The notes beneath the pieces are model-generated. The model worked only from the letters and a program-made list of their open reading frames with translations, had not been told where the DNA came from and made no database searches. 64,000 nt of DNA. Origin: Tsuneonella dongtanensis (GTDB lineage Bacteria > Pseudomonadota > Alphaproteobacteria > Sphingomonadales > Sphingomonadaceae). Of this stretch, positions 1 to 8,982 are shown piece by piece. The stretch's first letter is position 1. The number at the start of each line of letters is the position of its first letter. Both the position numbers and the translations under genes were made by a program. The stretch covers positions 2,356,001 to 2,420,000 of the forward strand of contig NZ_CP016591.1 of NCBI RefSeq assembly GCF_001698205.1. Direction: 5' to 3'.

Positions 1-723
1 CACGTCGACCGTGAGGTAGATGTGCGGCACTTGCTGCTTCGATTCGGTCAGGCGGCGCGCGATGGTCTTGCGCATGCCCGAGAGCTTTTCCGAGGTGTGC
101 GGAATGCCGAAGTCCTGCGCAGCGGCGGGCTTTGCCGCGAGCGGTGGCGCTTGGCCTTCGACAGGCTCAGGCTGAGCGGATGTTTTTGCAGCACCGGGCT
201 GCGCACCCTCGACGTCGGCCTTCACGATGCGGCCGCCCGGGCCCGAGCCCTTCACGCCCTTGAGGTCGATGCCCTTCTGCTCGGCGATCCGCTTGGCGAG
301 CGGGGAGGCGATGATCCTGTCACCACCATCCGCTCGTGCTGAGCTTGTCGAAGCACCTTTCGCAACTGTCGCCCCACGGCCTTCGACAGGCTCAGGCTGA
401 GCGGGTGTAGGTGCGGGGGTCGAAGCCGGTGCGGGCGCCGGGGTCGGTGTGGGCGCACTAGCCGCCGCGCTCGCATCCTCGCCCTCACCCGCCAGCAACG
501 CGATCACGGTGCCGACCTTCACGCCCTCGGTACCTTCGGCCACTTCGATCTTGGCGATCGTGCCCTCGTCGACCGCTTCGAACTCCATCGTCGCCTTGTC
601 GGTCTCGATTTCGGCCATCACGTCGCCGGCACTGACCGTGTCGCCCTCCTTGACCAGCCAGCGGGCGAGCGTGCCCTCTTCCATCGTCGGCGAAAGGGCG
701 GGCATCTTGATCGGCGTCGGCAT
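1..723 (-). CDS. pdhC: Pyruvate dehydrogenase E2, dihydrolipoamide acetyltransferase (N-terminal part, runs off the window)
   Basis: E2 core of the cytoplasmic pyruvate dehydrogenase complex; it moves acetyl groups from E1 to CoA on a swinging lipoyl arm. The 241 visible residues show a lipoyl domain at about 1-77 with the attachment lysine in ETDKAT (K43), an Ala/Pro-rich linker, a peripheral-subunit-binding domain at about 136-172 ([12 protein letters not shown] ... [11 protein letters not shown]), a second linker, and the start of the catalytic domain from about residue 203. The ATG at 723 opens the classic [14 protein letters not shown] lipoyl start. Both linkers carry peptides such as SAQPEPVEG and STSSARA that are encoded by REP-like palindromes rather than by ancestral linker sequence. 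The gene is divergent from the UspA gene. The C-terminal acyltransferase residues lie outside the window. Confidence 0.95.
   Translation of the reverse strand, partial: MPTPIKMPALSPTMEEGTLARWLVKEGDTVSAGDVMAEIETDKATMEFEAVDEGTIAKIEVAEGTEGVKVGTVIALLAGEGEDASAAASAPTPTPAPAPASTPAPTPAQPEPVEGRGATVAKGASTSSARADGGDRIIASPLAKRIAEQKGIDLKGVKGSGPGGRIVKADVEGAQPGAAKTSAQPEPVEGQAPPLAAKPAAAQDFGIPHTSEKLSGMRKTIARRLTESKQQVPHIYLTVDV
155..180. repeat. REP-like palindromic element inside pdhC (single copy)
   Basis: The segment CCTTCGACAGGCTCAGG followed by CTGAGCGGA is nearly identical to the copy at 380-405. In the pdhC frame it encodes the peptide QPEPVEG in the linker between the subunit-binding and catalytic domains. 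This core is typical of REP-like palindromes scattered through sphingomonad genomes; that family link is from general knowledge, while the repetition within the gene is seen directly. Confidence 0.75.
330..405. repeat. REPIN-like inverted pair of REP elements inside pdhC
   Basis: Two REP-like units face each other: a right-facing CCGCTCGTGCTGAGCTTGTC at 330 and a CCTTCGACAGGCTCAGGCTG unit ending at 405, separated by about 25 nt. The doublet is translated in frame into roughly residues 107-132 of PdhC (AQPEPVEG ... STSSARA), in the linker between the lipoyl and subunit-binding domains. An inverted pair of REPs is the arrangement called a REPIN. No REP-associated transposase (RAYT) gene lies in this window. 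Confidence 0.7.
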
Positions 724-844
724 GGCGGTCCTTCGCGAGGGGGAGGAATGTCCTGCCCGCTTTGGCAAAGCCGTAGCGTCACGGCAAGCGGCTTGCCCTG
801 AATACGTTTTCCGCCGATACCGGCGCCCTCGCGGGGGTGGGACA

Positions 845-1297
845 ATGCGCGTCTATCTGGTGATCATGGACGAGACCGACGAGGCGCTGCGGGCGCTGCG
901 GTTCGCCAGTCGTCGTGCGATGAAGACCGGGGGCGCGGTGCACATCCTGGCCCTTGTCCAGCGCGAGAACTTCAACGCCTTCGGCGCGATCCAGGCGACG
1001 ATCGAACAGGAAGCCCGCGACCGGGCGGAGATGGTCGCATCGAGCGCCGCCGGGTCGATCTTCGCCGAGAGTGGGAAGATGCCGGTGATCTCGGTTCGCA
1101 CCGGCGATGCGCAGAGCGTCATCAGCGCCTACCTCGAGGAGCACCCCGAGGTCGCCGCGCTCGTCCTCGGCGCCGCCGCGGAAGGCGGGCCGGGCCCGCT
1201 GGTCACCCACTTTTCGGCGCACGCGGGCCAGCTTGCCTGCCCGCTATTCGTGGTCCCCGGCAGCCTTACCGACGAGGACATCGACCGGTTGAGTTAG
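845..1297 (+). CDS. Universal stress protein (UspA family)
   Basis: A 150-residue single-domain Usp protein, the usual length for the family. It opens with a beta strand and acidic turn ([20 protein letters not shown]), like the nucleotide-binding fold of Usp proteins, and ends with strands around [12 protein letters not shown] and [10 protein letters not shown]. The ATP-binding G-2X-G-9X-G(S/T) loop is degenerate, so nucleotide binding is uncertain. The ATG at 845 directly follows a GGGTGGGAC ribosome-binding stretch. It is divergent from pdhC, and its TAG stop interlocks with the stop of the next gene on the other strand (4-nt overlap). Role inferred: cytoplasmic stress survival. Confidence 0.85.
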   Translation: MRVYLVIMDETDEALRALRFASRRAMKTGGAVHILALVQRENFNAFGAIQATIEQEARDRAEMVASSAAGSIFAESGKMPVISVRTGDAQSVISAYLEEHPEVAALVLGAAAEGGPGPLVTHFSAHAGQLACPLFVVPGSLTDEDIDRLS

Positions 1298-1677
1298 GCG
1301 GAAGCGGGGACTGCCGAGAGCGCCTTCAGCCCGCGCCATTCGAGCATTGCGAACGACTCGACCGCAATGGCCTGTGCGACAAGCACGACATGACCAAGCG
1401 TGGTGAGTGCGCTCCAGTTGGCCAGCCATACGCCGACACTGGCAAGGACCCAGGCAAGATTGCCGACGACGATCGCAGTGAGCAACCCCTTCGACGGGGC
1501 GAAGGCCTGCTGGGTGAAGAGCAGGACGCAAGGCACGCAAATCCATCCGGCGATGGCGACTATCGTCGGCGAGAGCCCGGTGAGCGCGACCATCGGGCCG
1601 TTGAGACCAAGGCACAGGATCACGAACAGCGCTGCACTGGCGGCGTCCATCAGAAGGGTCTGCTTGAGGGTGGGCAT
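1294..1677 (-). CDS. Small hypothetical integral membrane protein
   Basis: A 127-residue protein with four hydrophobic stretches, roughly residues 11-30 (ASAALFVILCLGLNGPMV), 36-58, 64-86 and 92-112, so probably four transmembrane helices in the inner membrane. I do not recognise a named family with confidence. The ATG at 1677 starts MPTLKQTLL; longer in-frame starts would run into the divergent promoter region. It faces the XRE/MmyB-type regulator gene across 121 bp, so that regulator is the natural candidate to control it. Its stop overlaps the UspA stop by 4 nt. Confidence 0.7.
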   Translation of the reverse strand: MPTLKQTLLMDAASAALFVILCLGLNGPMVALTGLSPTIVAIAGWICVPCVLLFTQQAFAPSKGLLTAIVVGNLAWVLASVGVWLANWSALTTLGHVVLVAQAIAVESFAMLEWRGLKALSAVPASA

Positions 1678-1731
1678 TGCTGATCTCCGGTTGTTCCGCG
1701 TGCAGCATCCCCGGAACCGTGCGGCTGGTCG

Positions 1732-1748
1732 ATTACGTCGGAGGTAAT
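1732..1748. promoter_or_regulatory. Candidate operator between the membrane-protein gene and the XRE regulator
   Basis: A small inverted repeat, ATTAC-N7-GTAAT, sits in the 121-bp divergent region about 50 bp before the regulator start. It is the clearest symmetry in this gap and is placed where an autoregulating XRE-family protein would bind. The arms are only 5 bp, so chance is possible. Confidence 0.3.
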
Positions 1749-1798
1749 GGAACCCGTAGCTCTCGCCGGCTAGGCGATGCGGCCAAGGAGACCTGCCG

Positions 1799-2578
1799 AT
1801 GGACATCGCACCCGTGGGAGAACAACTGCGCGAATGGCGCACGCGGAGGCGGATGAGCCAGATGGACCTCGCGCTCGACAGCGAAATCTCCACCCGGCAC
1901 CTGAGCTTCATCGAAACAGGGCGCGCCAAGCCCAGTGCCGAGATGCTCGACAGGCTCGCCGATACGCTCCAGGTCCCGCACCGCGCGCGCAACGCCCTCC
2001 TGTTGGCGGCCGGATACGCGCCCGTTTACCGCGAGCGCGACCTTGCGGAGGACGAGATGGCGGCGATGCGCGCCATCGTCGACCACGTCCTTGCCGGGCA
2101 TGAGCCTTATCCCGCTCTGGCAGTCGACCGACACTGGAACATGATCGCCGCCAACGCCTCGGTCGCGATCCTGACCGAACAGGTAGCGCCTGAATTGTTG
2201 ACCCCTCCCGCCAACGTACTGAGGATCGCGCTCCACCCTGACGGCCTTGCGCCGCAGATCGTCAACTACGGCGAGTGGCGCGCGCATATCCTCCACCGGT
2301 TGGATCTGCAGATAGAGGCCAGTGCCGATCCCGCGCTCGCCGAACTCCGGGAAGAGCTGGCGTCCTACGACCGGCAGGCGAACGATAACGAAACGACCGG
2401 GCCAAGCGCGATCGCGGTGCCGCTGGTGCTCGACACGACCGTGGGACGCATTTCCTTCGTCTCGACGGTCACGATCTTCGGCACGCCGGTCGACATCACG
2501 CTGAGCGAACTGGCGATCGAAGCGTTCTATCCGGCCGACCGTGAATCGGCGGAATTGCTGCGCAAGATCGGCGGCTAG
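1799..2578 (+). CDS. XRE-family transcriptional regulator with MmyB-like ligand-binding domain
   Basis: A 259-residue cytoplasmic DNA-binding protein. Residues about 7-65 form an XRE helix-turn-helix (LREWRTRRRMSQMDLAL ... STRHLSFIETGRAKPS). The remainder matches the MmyB-like ligand-binding domain, with the characteristic HEPYPALAVDRHWNMIAAN segment around residues 100-119 and a C-terminal ELAIEAFYPAD motif. The start is well supported by AAGGAG 10 nt before the ATG. Members usually repress or activate a divergent gene, here probably the small membrane protein. The ligand is unknown. Its TAG stop interlocks with the rnr stop on the opposite strand. Confidence 0.85.
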   Translation: MDIAPVGEQLREWRTRRRMSQMDLALDSEISTRHLSFIETGRAKPSAEMLDRLADTLQVPHRARNALLLAAGYAPVYRERDLAEDEMAAMRAIVDHVLAGHEPYPALAVDRHWNMIAANASVAILTEQVAPELLTPPANVLRIALHPDGLAPQIVNYGEWRAHILHRLDLQIEASADPALAELREELASYDRQANDNETTGPSAIAVPLVLDTTVGRISFVSTVTIFGTPVDITLSELAIEAFYPADRESAELLRKIGG

Positions 2579-4845
2579 CGCCCCCGGCCCTGGTGACGGA
2601 TGTTGCCGGGGCGCCCGCGCTTGCCCTGCAGGTGCTTCGGCTTGGGCCTGTCCTTGGGCGGCGGCCGGTTGCCGCGCGGCTCGATCCGGCCCTCGGCATT
2701 CGGCAGCTCGAACTTCAGCGCGCCGGTGAGCGGGTTCGCTTCGGCAAGCCGCAGTTCGAGCTTGTCGCCGGGCGCGTAGGTCGTGCCGCTGTCCTTGCCA
2801 ACGAGCCGCTGGGCCGCCTCGTCGTAGGTGAAGTATTCGCTGCCGAGGGTCGAAACAGGGATCAGACCGTCGCCGCCGAGGCCGACGATGGTGGCGAAGA
2901 AGCCGAAGCTCTGCACTCCGGTGATGCGGGTCGGGAAAACCTCGCCAACGCGCCCGGCGAGCCAGGCGGCGACGTAACGGTCGATCGTCTCGCGCTCGGC
3001 CTCCATCGCGCGGCGTTCCGCCTGGCTGATTGCTTCGGACACCTTCGACAGGTCGGCGCGGTCGCGATCCGACAGGCCGGTCGATTCCGGCAGGCTGCCC
3101 TTCGGCTTCGGCTGTTCGAGCTTGTAGGCATCGACCAGCGCGCGGTGCACGAGCAGGTCGGCATAGCGCCGGATGGGCGACGTGAAGTGCGCGTAGCTGC
3201 CCAGCGCAAGGCCGAAGTGCCCCGCATTGGCCGGGCCGTAATACGCCTGCGTCTGGCTGCGCAGGACGGCTTCCATGACCTGCGCCTTCTCGCTGTCGTC
3301 GACAATGTCCTTGAGCAGGCGATTGAACAGACCGGGCGTGATCACCTGCCCCAGCGCGAGGCTGTGGCCGAAGGTCTTCATGTAATCGCGCAGCGCGACG
3401 AGCTTCTCGCGCCCCGGCGCTTCGTGGACGCGGTAGACGACGGGTGCGGTCTTCGCCTCGAGCGCCTTGGCCGCAGCGACGTTGGCGGCGATCATGAAGT
3501 CCTCGACCACGCGGTGCGCATCGAGCCGTTCGCGGATCGCGATCTCGCTGATCTTGCCGTGCTCGTCGAGCCTGACCTGCCGCTCGGGGAGTTCGAGTTC
3601 GAGCGGATCGCGTGCCGCCCGTGCGGCCGCGAGCAGCTTCCACGCGCCCCACAGATGCGACAGGAATTCGCGCGGAGCATCGCCGTCGATTTCGGCCTGG
3701 GCGTCCTCATAGGCGATGTTGTGCGCAATGCGGACCAGCGCGCGGGTGAAGCGGAACTTGGTGACCTTCCCCTCGGGCGAAATGCGCAGGTGGCACGCCA
3801 TCGCCGCGCGGTCCTCGCCTTCCTTCAGGGAGCAGACGTCGGCGCTCAGCACCTCGGGCAGCATGGGCACCACGCGATCGGGGAAATAGACCGAGTTGCC
3901 GCGCTTGCGCGCTTCGCGGTCGAGCTGGCCGCCTGGGCGGACGTAGAACGACACGTCCGCGATCGCGACGACGGCGCGGTATCCGCCCTCCCCGTCGGGT
4001 TCGGCCCAGATCGCGTCGTCGTGGTCGCGCGCGTCGGCCGGATCGATCGCGACGATCGGCAGGTCGCGCAGGTCCTCGCGATGTTCGGCCGACAGCGGCA
4101 ATTGCGCGGCACGCTCTGCTTCGGCGATCGTCTCTTCGCCGAAGACGTGCGGAATGCCGTGCTTGGCGATGGCGATCAGGCTGAAGGCCTTGGGTGCAAG
4201 CGGATCGCCGAGGACCTCGACGACATTGACGCCCGAGCGCGGCGACTTGCCCGCCGGCTCGGCGAGCACGAGCTGCCCCTCTTCCGCCCCGCCCAGGTCG
4301 GCGATCGGGCTCGACGTACGCACCCGCTTGTCGACCGGCGCAAGCCAGCCCTTGCCGGTCCGGTCGAGCTCGACCACCCCCATCAGCCCGTCGGTCCGCG
4401 CGGGCAGCTTCTTCATCGGATGCGCGGTCCAGCCGCGCCCGGTTTCCTCGGTCCGCGCAAGGATGCGGTCGCCGACCTTGAGCGCGGGAAACTTCGCGTT
4501 GCCGCGGCCCTTCCTGCCTTCGATCACCCGCAGCCGCGGCGGCGGAGTGGCGTCGTCGGGCGACCAGGCGTCGGGAATGGCATAGGGTTCGCCGTCCTCG
4601 ATCTCTGCGATGCGCAGCACGGTGACCTTGGGCACGCCGCCCATGCGGTGATAGGCGGTCTTCTTACCGTCGATCAGGCCTTCCTCGGCCATGTCCTTGA
4701 GCAGCGCCTTCAGCGCGATCTTTTCCTGCCCCTTCAACCCGAAAGCCTTGGCGATCTCGCGCTTGCCGGCGATCGTCGGACTCGACTGGAGGAATTCGAG
4801 GATCTGCGCCCGGGTGGGCGTCCCGGATCTGTGGTTCTTCTTCAT
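2575..4845 (-). CDS. rnr: Ribonuclease R
   Basis: A 756-residue processive 3'-5' exoribonuclease that degrades structured RNA. It shows an N-terminal helix-turn-helix-like region (ILEFLQSSPTIAGKREIAKA), cold-shock-like domains, the RNB catalytic domain with its acidic cluster DPADARDHDDA at about residue 265-275, and a C-terminal S1 domain near residues 630-715 followed by a basic, proline-rich tail. The ATG at 4845 (MKKNHRSGTPTRAQ) is chosen because upstream residues are low-complexity and the next gene begins close by on the other strand. Length is normal for alphaproteobacterial RNase R. It is convergent with the XRE regulator (4-nt stop overlap) and divergent from the M3 peptidase. Confidence 0.95.
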   Translation of the reverse strand: MKKNHRSGTPTRAQILEFLQSSPTIAGKREIAKAFGLKGQEKIALKALLKDMAEEGLIDGKKTAYHRMGGVPKVTVLRIAEIEDGEPYAIPDAWSPDDATPPPRLRVIEGRKGRGNAKFPALKVGDRILARTEETGRGWTAHPMKKLPARTDGLMGVVELDRTGKGWLAPVDKRVRTSSPIADLGGAEEGQLVLAEPAGKSPRSGVNVVEVLGDPLAPKAFSLIAIAKHGIPHVFGEETIAEAERAAQLPLSAEHREDLRDLPIVAIDPADARDHDDAIWAEPDGEGGYRAVVAIADVSFYVRPGGQLDREARKRGNSVYFPDRVVPMLPEVLSADVCSLKEGEDRAAMACHLRISPEGKVTKFRFTRALVRIAHNIAYEDAQAEIDGDAPREFLSHLWGAWKLLAAARAARDPLELELPERQVRLDEHGKISEIAIRERLDAHRVVEDFMIAANVAAAKALEAKTAPVVYRVHEAPGREKLVALRDYMKTFGHSLALGQVITPGLFNRLLKDIVDDSEKAQVMEAVLRSQTQAYYGPANAGHFGLALGSYAHFTSPIRRYADLLVHRALVDAYKLEQPKPKGSLPESTGLSDRDRADLSKVSEAISQAERRAMEAERETIDRYVAAWLAGRVGEVFPTRITGVQSFGFFATIVGLGGDGLIPVSTLGSEYFTYDEAAQRLVGKDSGTTYAPGDKLELRLAEANPLTGALKFELPNAEGRIEPRGNRPPPKDRPKPKHLQGKRGRPGNIRHQGRGR

Positions 4846-4985
4846 TGGGCCCCGATATGGGGGGCGCCGCCCGTGCGCGCAAGCGACGAGGGCCCGACTC
4901 CACTCGACGACGGCGGTTGGCAAGCGCGCCGTGTCTTCCTAGTTCGGCAAGGCTGCCCTTTGACGGGGCTATTGGGGACTTACCG

Positions 4986-7010
4986 ATGAAGAACGCCTTT
5001 GCCAGCGGCCTGCTGATTGCCACCGCCCTCGCCACTCCGGCCATCGCCCACGCCCAGTCGGCGACTGCATTCGTCGGTCCGCTGTCCGCCGATGCCCCCG
5101 ATGCAGCGACCCTTAATGCCCGCTGCGACAAGCTCTTCGCCGAGGCCAAGCGCCGGTTCGCGGCGCTTGAGGCCATGCCGGGCCCGCACACGGTCGAAAG
5201 CGCGCTGAAAGCCTATGACGAGCTCTCGGCGCTCATCAATGCCGCCGGCGCGGAGTTCTACAGCTATGGCCAGTCGGCCGGTACCGAGGACATGCGCAAG
5301 GCCGGGGTCGACTGCGCCAACCGCTTCGACGCGCTCGACACCGACATCGGTCTGTCGCGGCCCGTCTATGACAGGCTGAAAGCCATCCCCGCGGTGACCG
5401 GCGACCCCGTCACGGCGTACTACCTCAAGCGGACGCTCGAAGGGTACGAGCGCAGCGGCGTCAATCTCGACGACGCCAAGCGGGCGCAGGTCAAGGCGTT
5501 GCAGGACGAGCTGACCAAGCTGGGCAGCGAGTTCGACCAGAACATCCCGGCCGCGCGCGGATCGATCAGGGCATTGCCGAGCGAGCTTGCGGGACTTCCC
5601 GCGGACTGGATCGCATCCCATCAGCCAGGGCCCGACGGTCTCGTCACCATCACGACCGACACGCCGGATTACCAGCCGGTCATGGCATATGCCGAGAATG
5701 ATGCGCTGCGTGAGAAGCTGGCGCGCGTCTACGCCTCGCGCGCCTATCCGCAAAACAGCGAACTGCTGGGCAAGATCTTCACCAAGCGGCAGGAACTCGC
5801 CACGCTTCTGGGCCGCCCCAACTATGCCTCGCTGATCCTCGAAAGCCGGATGCTGACGACTCCCGAGCAGGTCATCGCGCACATGGCCGACCTCGATGCC
5901 GCCGCCACCCCGGCCATGCAGAAAGACCTGGCGGAACTGCGGGCCGCGCTGGCCGAAATCCGGCCCGGGCAGGAGCTCACCCCGTTCAACCTGGGCATCG
6001 CCCGCCAGCACGCACTCAAGACGCGCTACGACCTGGATTCACAGGAAGTGCGCAAGTACTTCACCTTCGACAACGTGCAGCGCGGCATCTTCGACCTGAC
6101 CGAAGACTTGTTCGGGTTCGAGATCAGGCCGTGGGAAACCGCCAAGTGGCATCCCGACGTCGAGACGTTCGAGATCGTCGACGGCGGCCAGGTGATCGGC
6201 CGCTTCTACCTCGATTCGCACCCGCGCGACGGGAAGTACAAGCACGCGAACCACATCGCGCTGCGCAAGGGGATCGCGGGTGACGCGATCCCGGTCTCGG
6301 TGCTGACGATGAACCTGCCGAAGGGCGGGTACGACACCGGCCTGATGGAGCACCGCGACGTGGAGACCTATCTCCACGAATTCGGCCACCTCATCCATTC
6401 CATCCTTGGCGGCAACCAGCGGTGGATGGGCCAGAGCGGCGTGGCCAACGAACGCGATTTCACCGAGGCGCCTTCGCAGATGCTCGAGGAATGGGTCTAC
6501 GACTACGACACGCTGGCGAAGTTCGCCCGCAACGAAACTGGCGAAGTGATCCCCCGTGCACTGGTGGACAAGATGGTCGCCGCAAGGTTCTTCGGACAGG
6601 GCATCAACGAGAAGACCCAGCTCGGGTATTCGAACGCGTCGCTACGATATCATCTCGGTGCGCCGAGCGACCCCTCGGCAACCGGCATCTCGGCTGCATA
6701 CAAGGCCTATGTATCGCCGTTCGCGCCGATCCCGCCTGCCGAAAACACCCACCCGGAAGCCGCTTTCGGTCACCTCAACGGCTATAGCGCAGGGTACTAC
6801 ACCTATGGCTGGTCGCGCGTGATCGCGGCGGACCTGTTCTCGCGCTTCAAGGCAGCCGGCCTGCGCGATCCGAAGACCGCGCAGGATTATCGCCGCCTGG
6901 TGATCGGGCCGGGGGGCAGCAAGCCGGCCGCAGAGCTGATCGAGGATTTTCTCGGGCGGCCGGTCAGTGCCGAGGCGCTCAAGGAAAAACTCGCCGGCGG
7001 GCAGAAGTAG
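4986..7010 (+). CDS. Exported M3-family oligopeptidase (Dcp/oligopeptidase A type)
   Basis: A 674-residue zinc metallopeptidase of the thimet-oligopeptidase family, which cuts short peptides. The N-terminus is a signal peptide (MKNAFASGLLIATALATPAI, cleavage likely after AHA), so the enzyme should act in the periplasm, unlike cytoplasmic OpdA. The zinc motif HEFGH is at residues 464-468, and the downstream substrate-binding loop (GYSAGYYTYGWSRVIA) is intact. The ATG at 4986 follows a ribosome-binding GGGG. It ends 4 bp from the convergent M28 peptidase gene; together with the M2 enzyme further on, this indicates strong peptide use. Confidence 0.92.
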   Translation: MKNAFASGLLIATALATPAIAHAQSATAFVGPLSADAPDAATLNARCDKLFAEAKRRFAALEAMPGPHTVESALKAYDELSALINAAGAEFYSYGQSAGTEDMRKAGVDCANRFDALDTDIGLSRPVYDRLKAIPAVTGDPVTAYYLKRTLEGYERSGVNLDDAKRAQVKALQDELTKLGSEFDQNIPAARGSIRALPSELAGLPADWIASHQPGPDGLVTITTDTPDYQPVMAYAENDALREKLARVYASRAYPQNSELLGKIFTKRQELATLLGRPNYASLILESRMLTTPEQVIAHMADLDAAATPAMQKDLAELRAALAEIRPGQELTPFNLGIARQHALKTRYDLDSQEVRKYFTFDNVQRGIFDLTEDLFGFEIRPWETAKWHPDVETFEIVDGGQVIGRFYLDSHPRDGKYKHANHIALRKGIAGDAIPVSVLTMNLPKGGYDTGLMEHRDVETYLHEFGHLIHSILGGNQRWMGQSGVANERDFTEAPSQMLEEWVYDYDTLAKFARNETGEVIPRALVDKMVAARFFGQGINEKTQLGYSNASLRYHLGAPSDPSATGISAAYKAYVSPFAPIPPAENTHPEAAFGHLNGYSAGYYTYGWSRVIAADLFSRFKAAGLRDPKTAQDYRRLVIGPGGSKPAAELIEDFLGRPVSAEALKEKLAGGQK

Positions 7011-7014
7011 GCCG

Positions 7015-8337
7015 TCAGTCGGAAGCCAGCGGGGCGAAGGCGCCGCCGGGCACCGCGCTGGCGACCGGGCTGCACGTTCCCACGGCCGCGCAGGCGCTGA
7101 CGCCGAAGATCCAGTCGTCGCCCCGCACGCCTTCGAGCTTGGCGCTCGTGGCGACGACCTGCGCGATCACCGGCTCATCGCCCCAGCCGGCCGCATCGGT
7201 TGGGCGCTGCCAGATCGCGTAGTGCGCCGCGCCGGGGACTTCGTCCCACTTGAGCGTGGTAAAGGTCTGGACGGCAGCCTCGGCCGTCGGCTTGGGCGGC
7301 ATCGGTAAGCGCGCCAGCTTGTCCAGCGCGCGGACATTGAGGGTGGTGACCTTGGCGAGATAGCCGAAGTCCATCTCTCCCACCGTGTCGCCGTAGAAGA
7401 CGCCGTTCTCGGTCCTGAGGTCCTGGTGCTGGTGATCGTAGTCCTCCACCGCGACCGAAAAGCGGATCGCCGGGTAGCCCTTTTCGAGGAACGGGAGGTG
7501 ATCGCCTCCGCGCCCCATCCGGTCGGCGCGCCAGATCGGGCGGACTTCGAGCGCGGCGTCGTCGATGGTGTCGAGCCAGCGCGAAAGGTTGCGGCTGGGG
7601 CTGTCGTTCTCGCCCGCAAAGCGCCGCTGGGCGGCGCGGGTCTTGTCGTCCAGATCGGCGCGCGGACCTTCCGAGAACACGCGAACGTGGTTCGGCTGGC
7701 AGTACCCGTCCGACCCGCACGAATTGCCCACGATGTCGTTGTTGAGCACGGCCTTGACGGTCCAGCCCTGCTCCGCGGCATAGTCGGCGAGAAGGCGCCC
7801 GCCATGCAGACCCTGTTCCTCGCCCGATAGCAATGCATAGACGATCGTCGTCGGGTACTTGCGCTGCGACAGGACACGGGCAGCCTCGATGACCAGTGCA
7901 GTCCCGCTGGCGTCGTCGTTGGCGCCGGGCGCGTCGGACGTGAAATCCATCACGTCGCTCACCCGGCTGTCGATGTGGCCTTGCACGATGACGACTTCGT
8001 TGGGCCGCTCGGTCCCGCGCTGGATGGCAACTACGTTGACGAGCCGCGTCGGCGTGGGGATCCGGTCGCCCGTCACCATGCGTTCGGGCAGGACAATCTC
8101 GAGACAGTTCGCGCAGGCCTTGCTTGTCTTGCGGAATTCCCCCTCGCCCCAGCGCCGCGCCGCGCCGATGCCGCGCGTCGGATGATCCTGCACCGACATC
8201 GTGTGCCGCGTGCCGAATGCGACGAGCCGCTCGACATCTGCCTTGAGGCGCGCCTCGGAAACGCTCCCTTGCGGATCGTCAGCGACGGCGGGAGCGGCTG
8301 CAAGCAGGGCCGCAAGGGCCAGAAATCGTGTGCGCAT
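7015..8337 (-). CDS. Exported M28-family zinc aminopeptidase with C-terminal fibronectin-like domain
   Basis: A 440-residue exported peptidase. Residues 1-19 are a signal peptide (MRTRFLALAALLAAAPAVA). The co-catalytic zinc ligands of family M28 are visible in order: HIDSR (His/Asp), GANDDASG (Asp), LSGEEQGL (catalytic Glu plus Glu ligand), LNNDIVG (Asp) and GGDHLPF (His). The last 90 residues (TTLKWDEVPGAAHYAIW ...) look like a fibronectin type III module, as in several extracellular M28 enzymes. The start at 8337 gives the signal peptide; the longer reading adds non-hydrophobic residues. It probably releases N-terminal amino acids from peptides outside the inner membrane. Confidence 0.92.
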   Translation of the reverse strand: MRTRFLALAALLAAAPAVADDPQGSVSEARLKADVERLVAFGTRHTMSVQDHPTRGIGAARRWGEGEFRKTSKACANCLEIVLPERMVTGDRIPTPTRLVNVVAIQRGTERPNEVVIVQGHIDSRVSDVMDFTSDAPGANDDASGTALVIEAARVLSQRKYPTTIVYALLSGEEQGLHGGRLLADYAAEQGWTVKAVLNNDIVGNSCGSDGYCQPNHVRVFSEGPRADLDDKTRAAQRRFAGENDSPSRNLSRWLDTIDDAALEVRPIWRADRMGRGGDHLPFLEKGYPAIRFSVAVEDYDHQHQDLRTENGVFYGDTVGEMDFGYLAKVTTLNVRALDKLARLPMPPKPTAEAAVQTFTTLKWDEVPGAAHYAIWQRPTDAAGWGDEPVIAQVVATSAKLEGVRGDDWIFGVSACAAVGTCSPVASAVPGGAFAPLASD

Positions 8338-8375
8338 GGGGCCTTGTCGGACAGCCTCGCGCGCTTGGCAAGCCG

Positions 8376-8954
8376 TCAGTCTGCGGGGGGCGGGCCCCAC
8401 CGGTTCTCCGACTTCGAAGGCACCAGGCCGAACCCGGCGACGACCAGCAGCGGTATCCAGCTGACGAGACCCCGTAGCCCCGCGTCGCGCTGCAGGTCAG
8501 CAAGGTCTTCAGCCGATCGCGCGTTGAGCGCAGCCTGAAGCAGTTCCTCGATCTGGCCGAGCTGCTCGATCTGAAACCACAGGTTGAGCGCGACCGCCGC
8601 GAGCGGGACCAGGACGATGAGGCCGGGGAAACCGCCGTCGTGCAGACGGCGAACGAAGGCAGCCGCCATCATCGCGCAGTTGAACAGCGACATGGCGACG
8701 CCGGCCCAGATCATAGTGGGCATGTTCGGCAGCATTTCCCTGAGCACCAAAGCCTCGATCGCGGTCGTATCGTCGGCTCCGGTGCCCTGTATGGCCGCAC
8801 CGACTGCGCTGGCGGTAAACGTCGCGCTCAATCCGATGCTGACGACGATGTTGATGAGTGCGATCGCCAGCACCCACAGCCAGAACGTCCGGCGTCCCTC
8901 TCGCCCTGCGAAACTCGCAAGGTTCGCCAGGTGATACGTGATCGAGTTGCCCAT
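8376..8954 (-). CDS. DUF805 inner-membrane protein
   Basis: A 192-residue membrane protein of the DUF805 family, whose function is unknown. Family marks are GREGRRTFWLWVLAIALIN near residue 17 and the VRRLHDGGFPG loop in the middle. Four transmembrane helices are likely, with a longer loop after the first helix than in typical 120-residue members (TFTASAVGAAIQGTGADD ...), making this an extended form. The ATG at 8954 has a strong GAGGGG ribosome-binding site. It lies 38 bp upstream of the M28 peptidase on the same strand and may be co-transcribed with it. Confidence 0.85.
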   Translation of the reverse strand: MGNSITYHLANLASFAGREGRRTFWLWVLAIALINIVVSIGLSATFTASAVGAAIQGTGADDTTAIEALVLREMLPNMPTMIWAGVAMSLFNCAMMAAAFVRRLHDGGFPGLIVLVPLAAVALNLWFQIEQLGQIEELLQAALNARSAEDLADLQRDAGLRGLVSWIPLLVVAGFGLVPSKSENRWGPPPAD

Positions 8955-8982
8955 TGGTCCCCTCCCCGTCAGGCGCCGAGCG

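Noticed and set aside
2593-4989. Open frame of about 800 codons antisense to RNase R
   Set aside because: Low-complexity Arg/Val/Gly composition, no recognisable domain, fully explained as shadow of rnr.
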